A DNA stretch of 64,000 bases from JADJNW01 sp964526645 (GTDB taxonomy: Bacteria > Bacteroidota > Bacteroidia > Chitinophagales > Saprospiraceae): positions 1 to 64,000 of the forward strand of contig CAZGJN010000002.1 of the NCBI GenBank assembly GCA_964526645.1. Direction: 5' to 3'. Position 1 is the stretch's first letter. The number at the start of each line of letters is the position of its first letter. The translations under genes were made by a program, and so were the position numbers. Below, in pieces: positions 33,949-42,716 of the stretch. Below the pieces are notes generated by a model, which was not told where the DNA came from, did not search any database, and saw nothing but the letters and a program-made list of their open reading frames with translations.

Positions 33949-34494
33949 ATGAGGAGACTATCTTGTATTTTACCAACGATGGTGTTGGGTTTTCTGATGC
34001 TGCACAGTTGCGCGAGTGCGCAGGAAGATAAACAAACACAGCGCCCCGCGCCTGCCAAGGTCCTGGGTAATGGTATAGCGGTGTACGATGAATTTGCCAG
34101 CGCTGAGCCGCTTTTTCATCAACAAAATGATACCACTTATGTTATCAATTTCTGGGCGACCTGGTGCAAGCCATGCGTGGAGGAGCTTCCTTATTTTGAG
34201 CAACTTACGGAGAATTTCAAAGATCAAAAAGTGAAAGTGATTCTCCTGAGCCTCGATTTTCCGCGCCAATTGGAGAGCAAGTTGCTTCCTTTTGTGGCGA
34301 AAAATCAACTAAAATCGGAGGTGATCGCCCTCACAGATATTGATTTCAATAGCTGGATTGACAAAATAAGCCCGCAGTGGAGTGGCGCCATTCCGGTTAC
34401 TTTAGTTTACAATGCTCAGAAACGCCACTTTGTGGGGGATCAATTTCCTAACTATGCAGCGTTGGAAACGATTGTAAAAGCCTTTTTGGAATAA
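33949..34494 (+). CDS. TlpA-like thioredoxin lipoprotein
   Basis: A 181-residue redox protein. The signal peptide ends at LMLHSC (Cys21), a lipobox-like site. The thioredoxin fold has the active site WATWCKPC with Cys73 and Cys76, followed by the usual VKVILLSLDFP strand and a cis-Pro in GAIPVTLVY. TlpA/ResA-type proteins reduce disulfides in the periplasm, for example in cytochrome c maturation. The next gene encodes a second thioredoxin-fold protein 52 bases downstream, so they are probably cotranscribed. Confidence 0.88.
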   Translation: MRRLSCILPTMVLGFLMLHSCASAQEDKQTQRPAPAKVLGNGIAVYDEFASAEPLFHQQNDTTYVINFWATWCKPCVEELPYFEQLTENFKDQKVKVILLSLDFPRQLESKLLPFVAKNQLKSEVIALTDIDFNSWIDKISPQWSGAIPVTLVYNAQKRHFVGDQFPNYAALETIVKAFLE

Positions 34495-34546
34495 AAAATA
34501 CTTAATCATTCGATCTCTTATTTTGTACCTTTTTAAAACACTTTCT

Positions 34547-35212
34547 ATGAAAAGATTAATCGGAATTTCAGCACTACTCATAGCTGCCATTGGCGTTTTT
34601 GTAGCTGCTACATGGGCCAACAACAATGCAAAGCCATCGGCTGAGACGGCTCTGACGAAGGCTTCTGCTCTGCCTGGTTTGAAAGTAGGGGATAAAGCGC
34701 CCGATTTCAAACTAAAAAACGTGGATGGCAAGATGGTATCGCTCCAAGATTTTAAGGATGCTAAAGGCTACATCGTCATTTTCACTTGCAATACCTGTCC
34801 TTACGCTGTGGCTTATGAGGATCGCATCATCGAGTTGAATCAGAAATTTGCTGCCAAAGGGTATCCCGTAGTAGCTGTGATGCCGAACGATCCGACGGTG
34901 CAACCTGGCGATAGCTTTGACAAAATGCAGCAACGCGCCAAGGAAAAAGGCTTCACTTTCCCTTATTTGTTTGATGAAGGTCAAAAGGTGTATGTGCAAT
35001 ACGGCGCTACCCGCACGCCTGAAATTTACCTCTTAGACAAAGAACTGACTGTACGCTACACCGGTGCTATTGATGATAATTATGAAGATGCTGCGGCAGT
35101 GAAGGTGAACTATGTGGCAGCGGCAATCGCGGCAATAGAAAAGGGCGAAGAGCCCAACCCAAGCTTTACCAAAGCAGTAGGGTGTAGTATCAAAACGAAG
35201 AAAAAGCAGTAA
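34547..35212 (+). CDS. Exported peroxiredoxin-like thioredoxin family protein
   Basis: A 221-residue protein with an N-terminal signal anchor (ISALLIAAIGVFVAATWA). The thioredoxin-fold active region reads IFTCNTCPYAVAYEDRI, with Cys81 and Cys84 in place of the usual TxxC peroxiredoxin motif, and the family-typical C-terminal motif GCSIK is present. This is the PRX-like1 group of AhpC/TSA-type proteins, whose function is poorly known. ATG 34547 begins the signal anchor; an upstream start at 34523 is unlikely. It follows the TlpA-like gene and is closed by a hairpin. Confidence 0.85.
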   Translation: MKRLIGISALLIAAIGVFVAATWANNNAKPSAETALTKASALPGLKVGDKAPDFKLKNVDGKMVSLQDFKDAKGYIVIFTCNTCPYAVAYEDRIIELNQKFAAKGYPVVAVMPNDPTVQPGDSFDKMQQRAKEKGFTFPYLFDEGQKVYVQYGATRTPEIYLLDKELTVRYTGAIDDNYEDAAAVKVNYVAAAIAAIEKGEEPNPSFTKAVGCSIKTKKKQ

Positions 35213-35229
35213 TTGCTGTTTATTAAAAC

Positions 35230-35272
35230 AAAGGGGACATTCGGTGTTTTCAACAACGGTTGTTCCCTTTTT
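35230..35272 (+). terminator. Candidate terminator after the peroxiredoxin-like gene
   Basis: A 10-bp stem (35230-35239 with 35261-35270, one G-T wobble) with a 21-base loop starts 17 bases past the stop, with a short T run overlapping its 3' arm. It ends just before the next ATG, so the following gene may be partly insulated. Confidence 0.6.
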
Positions 35273-35283
35273 CAATGATAGCT

Positions 35284-35805
35284 ATGGCACTCATCAAAAG
35301 TGTGCGGGGTTTTACTCCTCAATTTGGAAAAAACTATTTTTTTGCGGATAACGCTACGATTATAGGGGATGTGATCATGGGCGACGATTGCAGCGTTTGG
35401 TTTCAGGCGGTGGTGAGAGGCGATGTCAATAGCATTCGCATGGGAAACAAAGTGAATATTCAGGATGGGGCAATCATTCACGGTACTTATCTGAAAGCTT
35501 CTACCACGATCGGCAATAATGTTTCTATCGGTCATCGTGCCATCGTGCATGGCTGTACTTTGAATGACAATGTGCTTATTGGCATGGGCGCTATTGTGAT
35601 GGATCATGCCGTGGTGGAAGAAAATGTGCTCATCGCTGCGGGAGCTGTTGTACTGGAAAATACCATTTGCGAAGCAGGGCATATTTACGCTGGCGTGCCT
35701 GCCAAAAAAGTAAAAGCTATTAGCCCAGAACAATTTAAAGGCACGATAGAACGGATTGCCAATGCTTATATCACCTACGCCGGTTGGTTCAAAGAAGGTA
35801 ACTGA
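35284..35805 (+). CDS. Gamma-class carbonic anhydrase family protein (left-handed beta helix)
   Basis: A 173-residue hexapeptide-repeat protein (YrdA/PaaY/CaiE group). Left-handed beta-helix turns run from ADNATIIGDVIMGDDCSVWF to HIYAGVPAKKVK. The zinc ligands of gamma-carbonic anhydrases are present as His66 (IIHGTY), His84 and His89 (SIGHRAIVHGC). Trimeric proteins of this kind bind Zn or Fe; CO2 hydration activity varies between members. ATG 35284 is preferred; ATG 35275 in the same frame would add three residues. It is convergent with the EamA transporter gene, with a 7-base gap. Confidence 0.9.
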   Translation: MALIKSVRGFTPQFGKNYFFADNATIIGDVIMGDDCSVWFQAVVRGDVNSIRMGNKVNIQDGAIIHGTYLKASTTIGNNVSIGHRAIVHGCTLNDNVLIGMGAIVMDHAVVEENVLIAAGAVVLENTICEAGHIYAGVPAKKVKAISPEQFKGTIERIANAYITYAGWFKEGN

Positions 35806-35812
35806 GTAGGTC

Positions 35813-36712
35813 TTATTTTCTACTGAGATATACGCCGGCAAGAATGAGTGCCATCCCCAAAAGGTGATAAATGCCTACCGTTTCGCCATCCAGCAAGCCC
35901 CACATCAGGGCAACAATAGGCATGACATAAGCAACAGTAGAAGCGAAAACAGGACTTGTTTGTTGTATCAATCGAAAAAAAATGATCGTGGAAAGCACTG
36001 TTCCTGCCAATGCTAAAATACTGACGTAGCCCAGTCCTTCCAATCCGCGGGGGTTGTGGATCAGAATTTGTATAAAATCGGTACGGAACACCAGGATCAA
36101 AAAAGCAGGAATACCTACCAAGGCAAATGACACCGAGCTGATAAGCAAAGAATCCAGATCCCTGAAAATATTGCCAACGATATTGGAATTGGTGGCATAA
36201 CAGATTGCCGCCAGCACGATCAGCATGCTGTATCCGGCTTCTGCTTGCAGGTTTCCTTCATTGCTAAACAGAATAAGCAAGGTAGCGCCCAGCAGCCCTA
36301 TCAATACACCAATTACCTTTGCCCACACCAGTTTTGCCTGAAAAACAAAAATGCCCAAGAGCAGTGTAAACAAAGGCGTGAGTGAATTTAAAATACCTGC
36401 CACCGAGCTGCTAATATGCTTTTGCGCAAAAGAAAAAAGAAAGGCAGGAATCCCGCTGCCGCAAAGTCCTACCAACAAAAAGAAATGAAGTCGCTTCCAA
36501 TCTATTTTTTTCCACTGAAAAATCAAAAACGGCAAAAACGCCAGTCCAGACAACCCTAAACGCATCATGCCAACCTGCTCAGGAGGGTAGATACTCACAC
36601 TCTTTTTGATGAGAATAAAAGAAGTACCCCAAATCAGACTAAGAAAAGCAAGGGTCAGAAAATGTTGCACCCTCGAAGGCGTGACATCGGCAGTCGGTTG
36701 TATTGTCGGCAT
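35813..36712 (-). CDS. EamA/RhaT family drug/metabolite transporter
   Basis: A 299-residue membrane protein with ten predicted helices in two EamA repeats. The first repeat starts with FLTLAFLSLIWGTSFILIKK and ends around residue 135; the second starts near SMLIVLAAICYATNSNIVG. Members of the DMT superfamily export or exchange small metabolites such as amino acids, but the substrate cannot be read from sequence. It is transcribed alone, with the S8 protease gene downstream on the same strand after 62 bases. Confidence 0.9.
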   Translation of the reverse strand: MPTIQPTADVTPSRVQHFLTLAFLSLIWGTSFILIKKSVSIYPPEQVGMMRLGLSGLAFLPFLIFQWKKIDWKRLHFFLLVGLCGSGIPAFLFSFAQKHISSSVAGILNSLTPLFTLLLGIFVFQAKLVWAKVIGVLIGLLGATLLILFSNEGNLQAEAGYSMLIVLAAICYATNSNIVGNIFRDLDSLLISSVSFALVGIPAFLILVFRTDFIQILIHNPRGLEGLGYVSILALAGTVLSTIIFFRLIQQTSPVFASTVAYVMPIVALMWGLLDGETVGIYHLLGMALILAGVYLSRK

Positions 36713-36774
36713 AGGTTGTATTCAGGTTGGCAAAGATAGCATAGAAATCCCTAATTCTCTTGGGAAAACTATCA

Positions 36775-39393
36775 TCACCGCAGCAGAATTTTTGAAGCAT
36801 AAAGTTGCTTGCCTTTCTCCCGAATCTGGATAAAATACACCCCGCGCGCCAGCAGTGCAGTCGGAATATCCATCAGAAGCTTATTCATAGGATATTCCTG
36901 AATTTTTTTGCCCATGGCATCGTACAAATAAAGCGTGGCATCGCTCACTTCTTTTTGCAGCACACCAATAGCCTGTGGATACTGGACTGGATTGGGGAAG
37001 ACGATGTAATCACTTGATGGAAAATAATAAACCGATTCGAGGGCAGAGTACAACACTTCTCCATTTTCTAAAATAAGCTTCACGCGGTAAGTATTGACGC
37101 CTTCTTTCAAGGAGGGGTCTGAAAAAGAAAAACTCAGATGATCATCAATAAGTTGGAATTGAATTTCCTGAAAACCTGCCTGCGTTTGTTTTTCTAACAC
37201 AAGGGCTTTCAGCCCGAAGGAAGTCCCCAGAGCCAGCTCCAATCGGGCTGCCGAGCCATCCAATATGGCAAAAAAACTACGGATGTAACAAGCTACACCC
37301 TGCAGCCGATAATCAAAAGTGTAGCTATTCAAGCCTTTTTTTCCAGCAATGATAGGCGCTACCGCGAAATAAGGAAGTTGGCTGGCTGATTTTTCTACAT
37401 AAAAAAATGTATCCGGCACCAGCGCCACGGGTCTCAAATAGCGCTCGCCCATTTCATACACTTCATATTCGGCTACATCAGGCAGCCGATTCCAATAGAA
37501 AAGTAGGTCATTTTCACAATTAAAACCAACGAGCGGCAATAGCCTTTGGGTGATGGTGATAGTATCGGAGAGAAAGGTTTGTGTGCCAAAGCGCAATCGC
37601 AGCAGGATATTGCCTGATAGATCAGGCGTTTTCCATTGGTATTGTTTTTTAGATACATCTACAGCAGTGTCGAGGATCGTCCAGTCTGTTGCGGTCACGA
37701 GTTTATATGCTAAGCTACCTGTATTTTCCGAAAAACGATTTTCCCAGCGTAGCAAATGACCTTCCGCTGCCCGCAGCAAATCGTGCCGGGTGGGAAAATG
37801 CCATTCAAACCGATCCATCGTATCCAGCTGATAAGCAAGGGCAAAAGTTTGCAAACCGGTGTTTACCTGAAACCCTTTCACGGCGATGATATAATCTCCA
37901 GGTACCGGATTTTCTATCGTGATTTGTTCCACATTATTCAAGCGATCTACTTTTCGAGAAGCGCGTTGTAGCAAAGAATCAGGATGCGGAAAGGGATTGA
38001 GCACCCAGGGTAGCCATTGGGTGTTGGAAGCAGGGTGCGCCAACTCAAGGTCAAGATCGTTTATGAGTGCTTTCGATGCACCAGCCGACGCGGCGGGGTC
38101 GTTCCAGGCTAAAGTTATTTTCGCCAATTGGATATTAGAAGGGATTTGTATTGTAAAATACTGAACAGCACCTTCCGCCACAGCACGCTCAAAAAAATGC
38201 CCTTTTTCAATGGTTTCCAAAGCCCGAAGCGCGTGCACATTGCCGTATCCCGATTCAAAATCCAGCCCTGGCAGCCCCACTTCCTCGGCGCTGTTGATCA
38301 GTACCGATTTTATTAGGGCAGTGGGAGGTATCGTTCCTCGTTTTTCTTGATAGATTTGCTGCAAAAGCAATGCCACCCCCGATACAATAGCTGCCGCGCC
38401 AGAACTGCCGCTGCCCCCATAAGCAACCAGTTCTGGTTTTACCCTGCCATCGTACGCAGGTCCCTTAGAACTCAGTGGCTCTATTGCTCCCACCGAATCT
38501 ACTGCTCCTACGGAAAGGGTATTTTTTGACATTTTGAACTGCCCCGTAAGATTCGCAAAAGGAACATTCGCGTAGGTTTCTGAGCCGTTTTGATCGCCCA
38601 TATTGCCAGCCGAAAAAATATGCAGGAGTGCGGGGTTGTTGTTGCAATTGACATCATAAGCGAAGGACTCCACACCATAGTAATTCTCGATTCCTGTGCC
38701 ATAAGAATGGTTTTGTACCGTAATACCCAGGGTTTTAAAACTTTCATCAGCATCGGGTAGCAAATTCGCAAAACTTGAAGACGTGATACCTGCGGCCCAG
38801 GCGACTCCCTTGCCCTGAAAGTAAGAATTGCCGCCGCCTGCCGCCATGGTTGCCATAATGGAAGCATGCGTCGAGATGCGCGTAGCACTTAGCCCCGAAG
38901 GCACTATTCTGCCGCGAAAATCAATATCATTTTTGTCGAAAGATTCTTCTTTGATAGAAAGTACCAAGCCATTGCCATTCAACAAAGGAAACCGATGATG
39001 AGCTGTTGTAACTTTATTCGTTGTCAGATCTGTAAAATTAGTTGAAATTTCTGCTTTTGGCTTGCGGTGCAGGCGATCCACAAAAAGAATGTCATCTGAT
39101 TGTAAAATTTGTTCAAATGTGCTTTTTCCATCAACTTCAAGCTGAAGAATATTGACAGAAGGATATTCGTTTATAATCCGAATTTTGTTATTATTCTTTA
39201 TAAAAATTTTGAAAGCAGCCATATCACTTACGATCACTTGTACCTCCATCAGGTGCTCAAAGCTTGTCTGCTTCAAGACGGGGGCTATTTTTTTTAAGCC
39301 TGCTGGAATGGTGTCGGTTTTGGCATGAACTATAAATGATTGATAAATAAAAAAGTAGATCAAAAAACAACTGTGCAAAACATAATTTTTCAT
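36775..39393 (-). CDS. Secreted S8 (subtilisin-like) serine protease with sorting domain and altered Asp site
   Basis: An 872-residue exported protein. After a signal peptide (FLIYFFIYQSFIVHA) and a pro-region of about 100 residues comes an S8 domain. His176 is in THASIMATMAAG, the oxyanion Asn264 in FSAGN, and Ser331 in GSSGAAAIVSG. The Asp position, normally DTG or DSG, reads SIKEESFD, so Glu149 stands where the catalytic Asp should be. Beta-rich domains follow, and the final 85 residues (VFPNPVQYPQ ... GVYFIQIREKGKQLYASKILLR) are a type IX sorting domain. ATG 39393 begins the signal peptide. It may be a weak protease or a binding protein. Confidence 0.88.
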   Translation of the reverse strand: MKNYVLHSCFLIYFFIYQSFIVHAKTDTIPAGLKKIAPVLKQTSFEHLMEVQVIVSDMAAFKIFIKNNNKIRIINEYPSVNILQLEVDGKSTFEQILQSDDILFVDRLHRKPKAEISTNFTDLTTNKVTTAHHRFPLLNGNGLVLSIKEESFDKNDIDFRGRIVPSGLSATRISTHASIMATMAAGGGNSYFQGKGVAWAAGITSSSFANLLPDADESFKTLGITVQNHSYGTGIENYYGVESFAYDVNCNNNPALLHIFSAGNMGDQNGSETYANVPFANLTGQFKMSKNTLSVGAVDSVGAIEPLSSKGPAYDGRVKPELVAYGGSGSSGAAAIVSGVALLLQQIYQEKRGTIPPTALIKSVLINSAEEVGLPGLDFESGYGNVHALRALETIEKGHFFERAVAEGAVQYFTIQIPSNIQLAKITLAWNDPAASAGASKALINDLDLELAHPASNTQWLPWVLNPFPHPDSLLQRASRKVDRLNNVEQITIENPVPGDYIIAVKGFQVNTGLQTFALAYQLDTMDRFEWHFPTRHDLLRAAEGHLLRWENRFSENTGSLAYKLVTATDWTILDTAVDVSKKQYQWKTPDLSGNILLRLRFGTQTFLSDTITITQRLLPLVGFNCENDLLFYWNRLPDVAEYEVYEMGERYLRPVALVPDTFFYVEKSASQLPYFAVAPIIAGKKGLNSYTFDYRLQGVACYIRSFFAILDGSAARLELALGTSFGLKALVLEKQTQAGFQEIQFQLIDDHLSFSFSDPSLKEGVNTYRVKLILENGEVLYSALESVYYFPSSDYIVFPNPVQYPQAIGVLQKEVSDATLYLYDAMGKKIQEYPMNKLLMDIPTALLARGVYFIQIREKGKQLYASKILLR

Positions 39394-39776
39394 GGTGGCA
39401 ATCCCTTTAACAATTAACACGCGATGATTTAAAAAATAATCAATGACAAAATAAAAACAATTAAAAATTTTGCCGAAAACTGTTTTTTTAAAAAATAAAC
39501 TATTTGCAATAAGGTTGCAATAATTAAAAATTTTTAATAATACTTATTGAAGTGAATTAAATTTTTCTACATTTGTTTCACGACTTAGAGATACAAAGTA
39601 GGAAAAATTGAAATAGGTTTTTGCCACTTTTTACACGCATTTTTAGATAACAACACCACTTTATTGTAAATGCGATAACGCTCCTGCTTGTTTGGAAGGC
39701 ATTCAAACAAGCCCTGTATGGTATTGACATTAAGTTTGGATTTTCAAATATTCTCTCATTTAAAACTTGTGTAACA
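39394..39776. other. A+T-rich divergent intergenic region
   Basis: This 383-base gap lies between the leftward S8 protease and the rightward M57 metalloprotease. It is very A+T-rich up to about 39560, then more mixed. No gene is supported. It contains a good promoter for the rightward gene, leaving an untranslated leader of about 195 bases that could carry regulation, although I could not recognise a riboswitch or a clear stem in it. Confidence 0.5.
39547..39575 (+). promoter_or_regulatory. Predicted Bacteroidota-type promoter of the M57 protease gene
   Basis: TTG (39547-39549) is followed after 18 bases by TACATTTG (39568-39575), an exact TAnnTTTG box. Transcription would begin near 39582, giving a leader of about 195 bases before ATG 39777. 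Confidence 0.6.
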
Positions 39777-40580
39777 ATGAAGCGATCAGTACAATTGTCC
39801 GTGTTGCTCCTTATGGCAACTACTTTTATTACCTCTTGCGTGAGCGACGATAGCCAGTCTTCTTTGAATGAAGAAATTAGCCAGGACGTGCTTGCTCAAA
39901 TCAAACAACTCGGCTTTAGCACTGCGGATGTGCAAAAAGTAGAAGAGGGTTATTTGGTGGAAGGTGACATCATCCTCACGAATGAAAACCTTCAGGCTGT
40001 ACCCAATAGCCCGCTACTCAGAATTGCCGGTGAAGAGCAGTATCACACCTTCAATCTGGTGACGGGACTCCCCCGCACCATCACTGTAACTACCAGTGGT
40101 AGCAATATCACTACTGGGCTTTCTAATGCGATTGATGCGGCAATTGCTCGTTACAATGCAGAAAGCCTCGGGCTTACTTTCGTGCGTGGTGGCTCCTCTG
40201 GTGGTGGCAATATCAACATTCGGGTGGTAAACACCAATCAGTACATTGCATCTGCGGGCTTCCCCAGTGGTGGCAATCCTTACTTTGAAATCAAGTATGC
40301 CAAACGATACAACAACTATAGTTCTGGCTTCATGACAACGGTGATCGCTCATGAAATGGGGCATTGCATTGGCTTCCGCCATACTGATTATATGAATCGT
40401 TCTTATAGCTGTGGTACTGGTGGTAACGAAGGGCAGGAAACAACCGGTGTGGGCGCTGTACACATCCCAGGTACGCCTACAGGACCCGACGCTAACTCTT
40501 GGATGCTGGCTTGCTTGAGCAGCACGACAGATCGGCCGTTTAATAGCAACGACAAAGTAGCACTAGACTACTTGTATTAA
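39777..40580 (+). CDS. M57-type zinc metalloprotease lipoprotein
   Basis: A 267-residue exported metallopeptidase. The signal peptide ends at TFITSC (Cys21), a lipobox-like site. The extended zinc motif HEMGHCIGFRH has His192, His196 and His202 with catalytic Glu193, the HEXXHXXGXXH form of metzincin-like families; overall shape and the SYSCGTGGNEG segment fit the Bacteroidota M57 group. It is probably surface-attached or periplasmic and acts on unknown proteins. A promoter with a long leader lies upstream and a strong terminator follows. Confidence 0.88.
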   Translation: MKRSVQLSVLLLMATTFITSCVSDDSQSSLNEEISQDVLAQIKQLGFSTADVQKVEEGYLVEGDIILTNENLQAVPNSPLLRIAGEEQYHTFNLVTGLPRTITVTTSGSNITTGLSNAIDAAIARYNAESLGLTFVRGGSSGGGNINIRVVNTNQYIASAGFPSGGNPYFEIKYAKRYNNYSSGFMTTVIAHEMGHCIGFRHTDYMNRSYSCGTGGNEGQETTGVGAVHIPGTPTGPDANSWMLACLSSTTDRPFNSNDKVALDYLY

Positions 40581-40600
40581 TTTTCCTGGCGCTTTGGCAT

Positions 40601-40642
40601 CAAATGCTACACACCTGAAAAGATGTGTAGCATTTGTTTTTT
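40601..40642 (+). terminator. Strong intrinsic terminator after the M57 gene
   Basis: A perfect 13-bp stem (40601-40613 with 40624-40636) and a 10-base loop are followed by six T. It lies 20 bases past the stop and just touches the end of the convergent DUF418 gene. Confidence 0.92.
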
Positions 40643-41885
40643 AGACTTGTTTTGCCAGGGCGGCAACCTGGTCGGGTTTTTCTTTTCGCCAGGGCTGCCA
40701 TCGAAACCAAGTGAACGAGCGCCATAGCCACTCAAGGGGTCCGAATTGAAAATATTGCAGCCAGCGCTTGCTCCACCAAATTTGCAATACACATACTGCA
40801 ATTGCTATCGGAAGTGTAACGGCGTTGCCAACACCGCCCAACAACCCAAATCCGAAAAAAATCGTCGTTCCGATGATAGACTGGGAAACATAATTGGTGA
40901 GCGCCATCCGCCCAAAAGGGGCAAGTCCAGCCAGGCGGTGGTACCATTTTTCTTTTAAAAACAAGAGTGAGAACGCTGCGATGTAAGTCACTGTCAGTGC
41001 GATATTTACCAGATCGCTTAGGGTAGCACCCACTAAAAACTGGATCGCCGGTGGCATTTGTCGCCCAAAAGGGATAAAAATAGCAGCGCCGATTGCAAAA
41101 AGGCTAAAAAAGCTGATCGCGCTCCATTTTAGCATTTTTCTAAAAAGCGGCCGATTGTTTGCTAAATCTTCAAATAAACGCCTGCGCCCAGCGAGCAAGC
41201 CCATTAAAAACCAGGCAAAGGTTTGGTATGCGCGCCCCATCGAACCAAACTGAAAGTGCATTTTCATCAAAAAGCCATCCGTGGCATTAATTTTGGCAAG
41301 TTCCACCCAATTGCCCGACTTGGCGGCGTTCCAATATGCCACCACTTCAGGGTCTTCTTGCTCCGATTGCCAGTCAATATTGTGGCTGCTAAAGGGTTCA
41401 TAGCCCGTGAAATGAAAAATAAAACGCGGTAAAGCCAAAAAAAAGACAAGGGCAACCGTGAATACCCACTTATCGGGCACTTTGTAAAACAACAACAATA
41501 CAAAACCCAACAGTGCATAAACCGTGAGAATATCCCCTCGATAAATCAGGTGGTGCAAAAAGCCAATTGCAAAAAGAATCATTATCCGCCAAGCAAAGCG
41601 AAGCCTGAAGTCTTTTCCGGTGCGGTTTTCGCCTCGCTCCATTTGCAGCGCGAAGCTCAGCCCGAATAAAAAAGAAAACAGCGCAAAAAACTTTCCGCGA
41701 ATCAAAATAAAAGCAACTGCGTCCAAGATACCATCGCCGGGGTAATGCTGGGCGTAATTGCCTGCAAATTTGGGTGACGGCGCACCGAGGTATTGCTCCA
41801 TAAAATGGACAATCACGATGCCTATGAGCGAAAAACCTCGAAGGGCATCTACCACATCGAGTCGGTTGAGTAGTCGGGTGGACAT
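40641..41885 (-). CDS. DUF418 family membrane protein
   Basis: A 414-residue integral membrane protein. The N-terminus (RLDVVDALRGFSLIGIVIVHFM) is the characteristic first helix of DUF418 proteins and related acyltransferase-3-like transporters. About ten helices follow, with the C-terminal DUF418 part from about 240 (LAPFGRMALTNYVSQSIIGT and GPLEWLWRSFTW). The conserved RMALTNYVSQS segment is intact. Function in this family is unknown; transport or surface modification has been suggested. It is transcribed alone on the minus strand. Confidence 0.92.
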   Translation of the reverse strand: MSTRLLNRLDVVDALRGFSLIGIVIVHFMEQYLGAPSPKFAGNYAQHYPGDGILDAVAFILIRGKFFALFSFLFGLSFALQMERGENRTGKDFRLRFAWRIMILFAIGFLHHLIYRGDILTVYALLGFVLLLFYKVPDKWVFTVALVFFLALPRFIFHFTGYEPFSSHNIDWQSEQEDPEVVAYWNAAKSGNWVELAKINATDGFLMKMHFQFGSMGRAYQTFAWFLMGLLAGRRRLFEDLANNRPLFRKMLKWSAISFFSLFAIGAAIFIPFGRQMPPAIQFLVGATLSDLVNIALTVTYIAAFSLLFLKEKWYHRLAGLAPFGRMALTNYVSQSIIGTTIFFGFGLLGGVGNAVTLPIAIAVCVLQIWWSKRWLQYFQFGPLEWLWRSFTWFRWQPWRKEKPDQVAALAKQV

Positions 41886-42029
41886 ATTATTTTGCTGTTA
41901 AAATTTTGATATGGTGTAACGTTTTGGCTATTATCGCTTTTTAAGGATGAAATTTCACGCAAGTTGCCCCTACTTGGGGATCAAAGAGAATAAAAATAGA
42001 CAAAAGGAGAGAAAAGCAAGATACAAGGT

Positions 42030-42713
42030 TTATTCTGTGCAGAATTGATAAAAATCCCAAACGATCAGCAGGTTTTCATCCGAATAATGCCGCTTGGTAT
42101 CCAATCTGTTTTGATGCAACGCGACCAGTTCCGCATCCTTAAGCAGGAGGTGGTAGAGGGTTCGCATCACTTTGCAAAAGCGCCCAAAGTCGGCAGCTTT
42201 TGGAATATCGGGGCTGCTTAGGTTTTGCAACAGTACTTTGAACGCCTCGTGATCGTACAAGGTGTATTGGGTTGGATAGCGAAAAGCGAGGTAAAGCGAA
42301 ATCATCTGGTATTGATCGGCGTGATAGTGGTTATTTTCGATCGTGAGCGGAAATTGCTCCTTGTACAACCGCAATAATTCGTCGCAATAAAAAACAAAGC
42401 GATCTACGCGCCCTTCTATGTCTTTTGCTTCATTAAATAAGTCCTGAAAAGCGTGCCGCACCGCTTCTTGCTCCATTTTGATAAAGGCCAGCATCATGCG
42501 CTTTGGTTCATAGTTTTCTCGTTTCCACAGGCGGCGGGTCTGGGAGTTGTCTAAACTTCGGTCGTACATATCACTAAAGTCCCTGGCTTCAATATCCCAA
42601 TGGTTCTGAAAAATGCGCAAAGTCTCCCAGGCGTAGAGGCGGGCAGATGCCGCAGGCGTTTGCAAGAATGCCTTGTAATCGAACAAATACTGTTGAATTT
42701 TTTTTAATTGCAT
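42030..42713 (-). CDS. Orphan soluble protein resembling the N-terminal region of McrB-like AAA ATPases
   Basis: A 227-residue helical protein without membrane segments. The order of its aromatic and charged motifs (LYAWETLRIFQNHWDIEA, SQTRRLWKRENYEPKRMML, ENNHYHADQYQMISLYLAFR and TLYDHEAFKVLL) recalls, from memory, the region that precedes the GTPase/AAA core in Bacteroidota McrB-like restriction proteins. No P-loop or AAA motor follows; the frame stops at an ordinary TAA and the next gene is unrelated. It could therefore be a stand-alone form or a remnant. It starts three bases after the stop of the aldo/keto reductase gene and is probably cotranscribed. Family link is unverified. Confidence 0.6.
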   Translation of the reverse strand: MQLKKIQQYLFDYKAFLQTPAASARLYAWETLRIFQNHWDIEARDFSDMYDRSLDNSQTRRLWKRENYEPKRMMLAFIKMEQEAVRHAFQDLFNEAKDIEGRVDRFVFYCDELLRLYKEQFPLTIENNHYHADQYQMISLYLAFRYPTQYTLYDHEAFKVLLQNLSSPDIPKAADFGRFCKVMRTLYHLLLKDAELVALHQNRLDTKRHYSDENLLIVWDFYQFCTE

Positions 42714-42716
42714 ATT

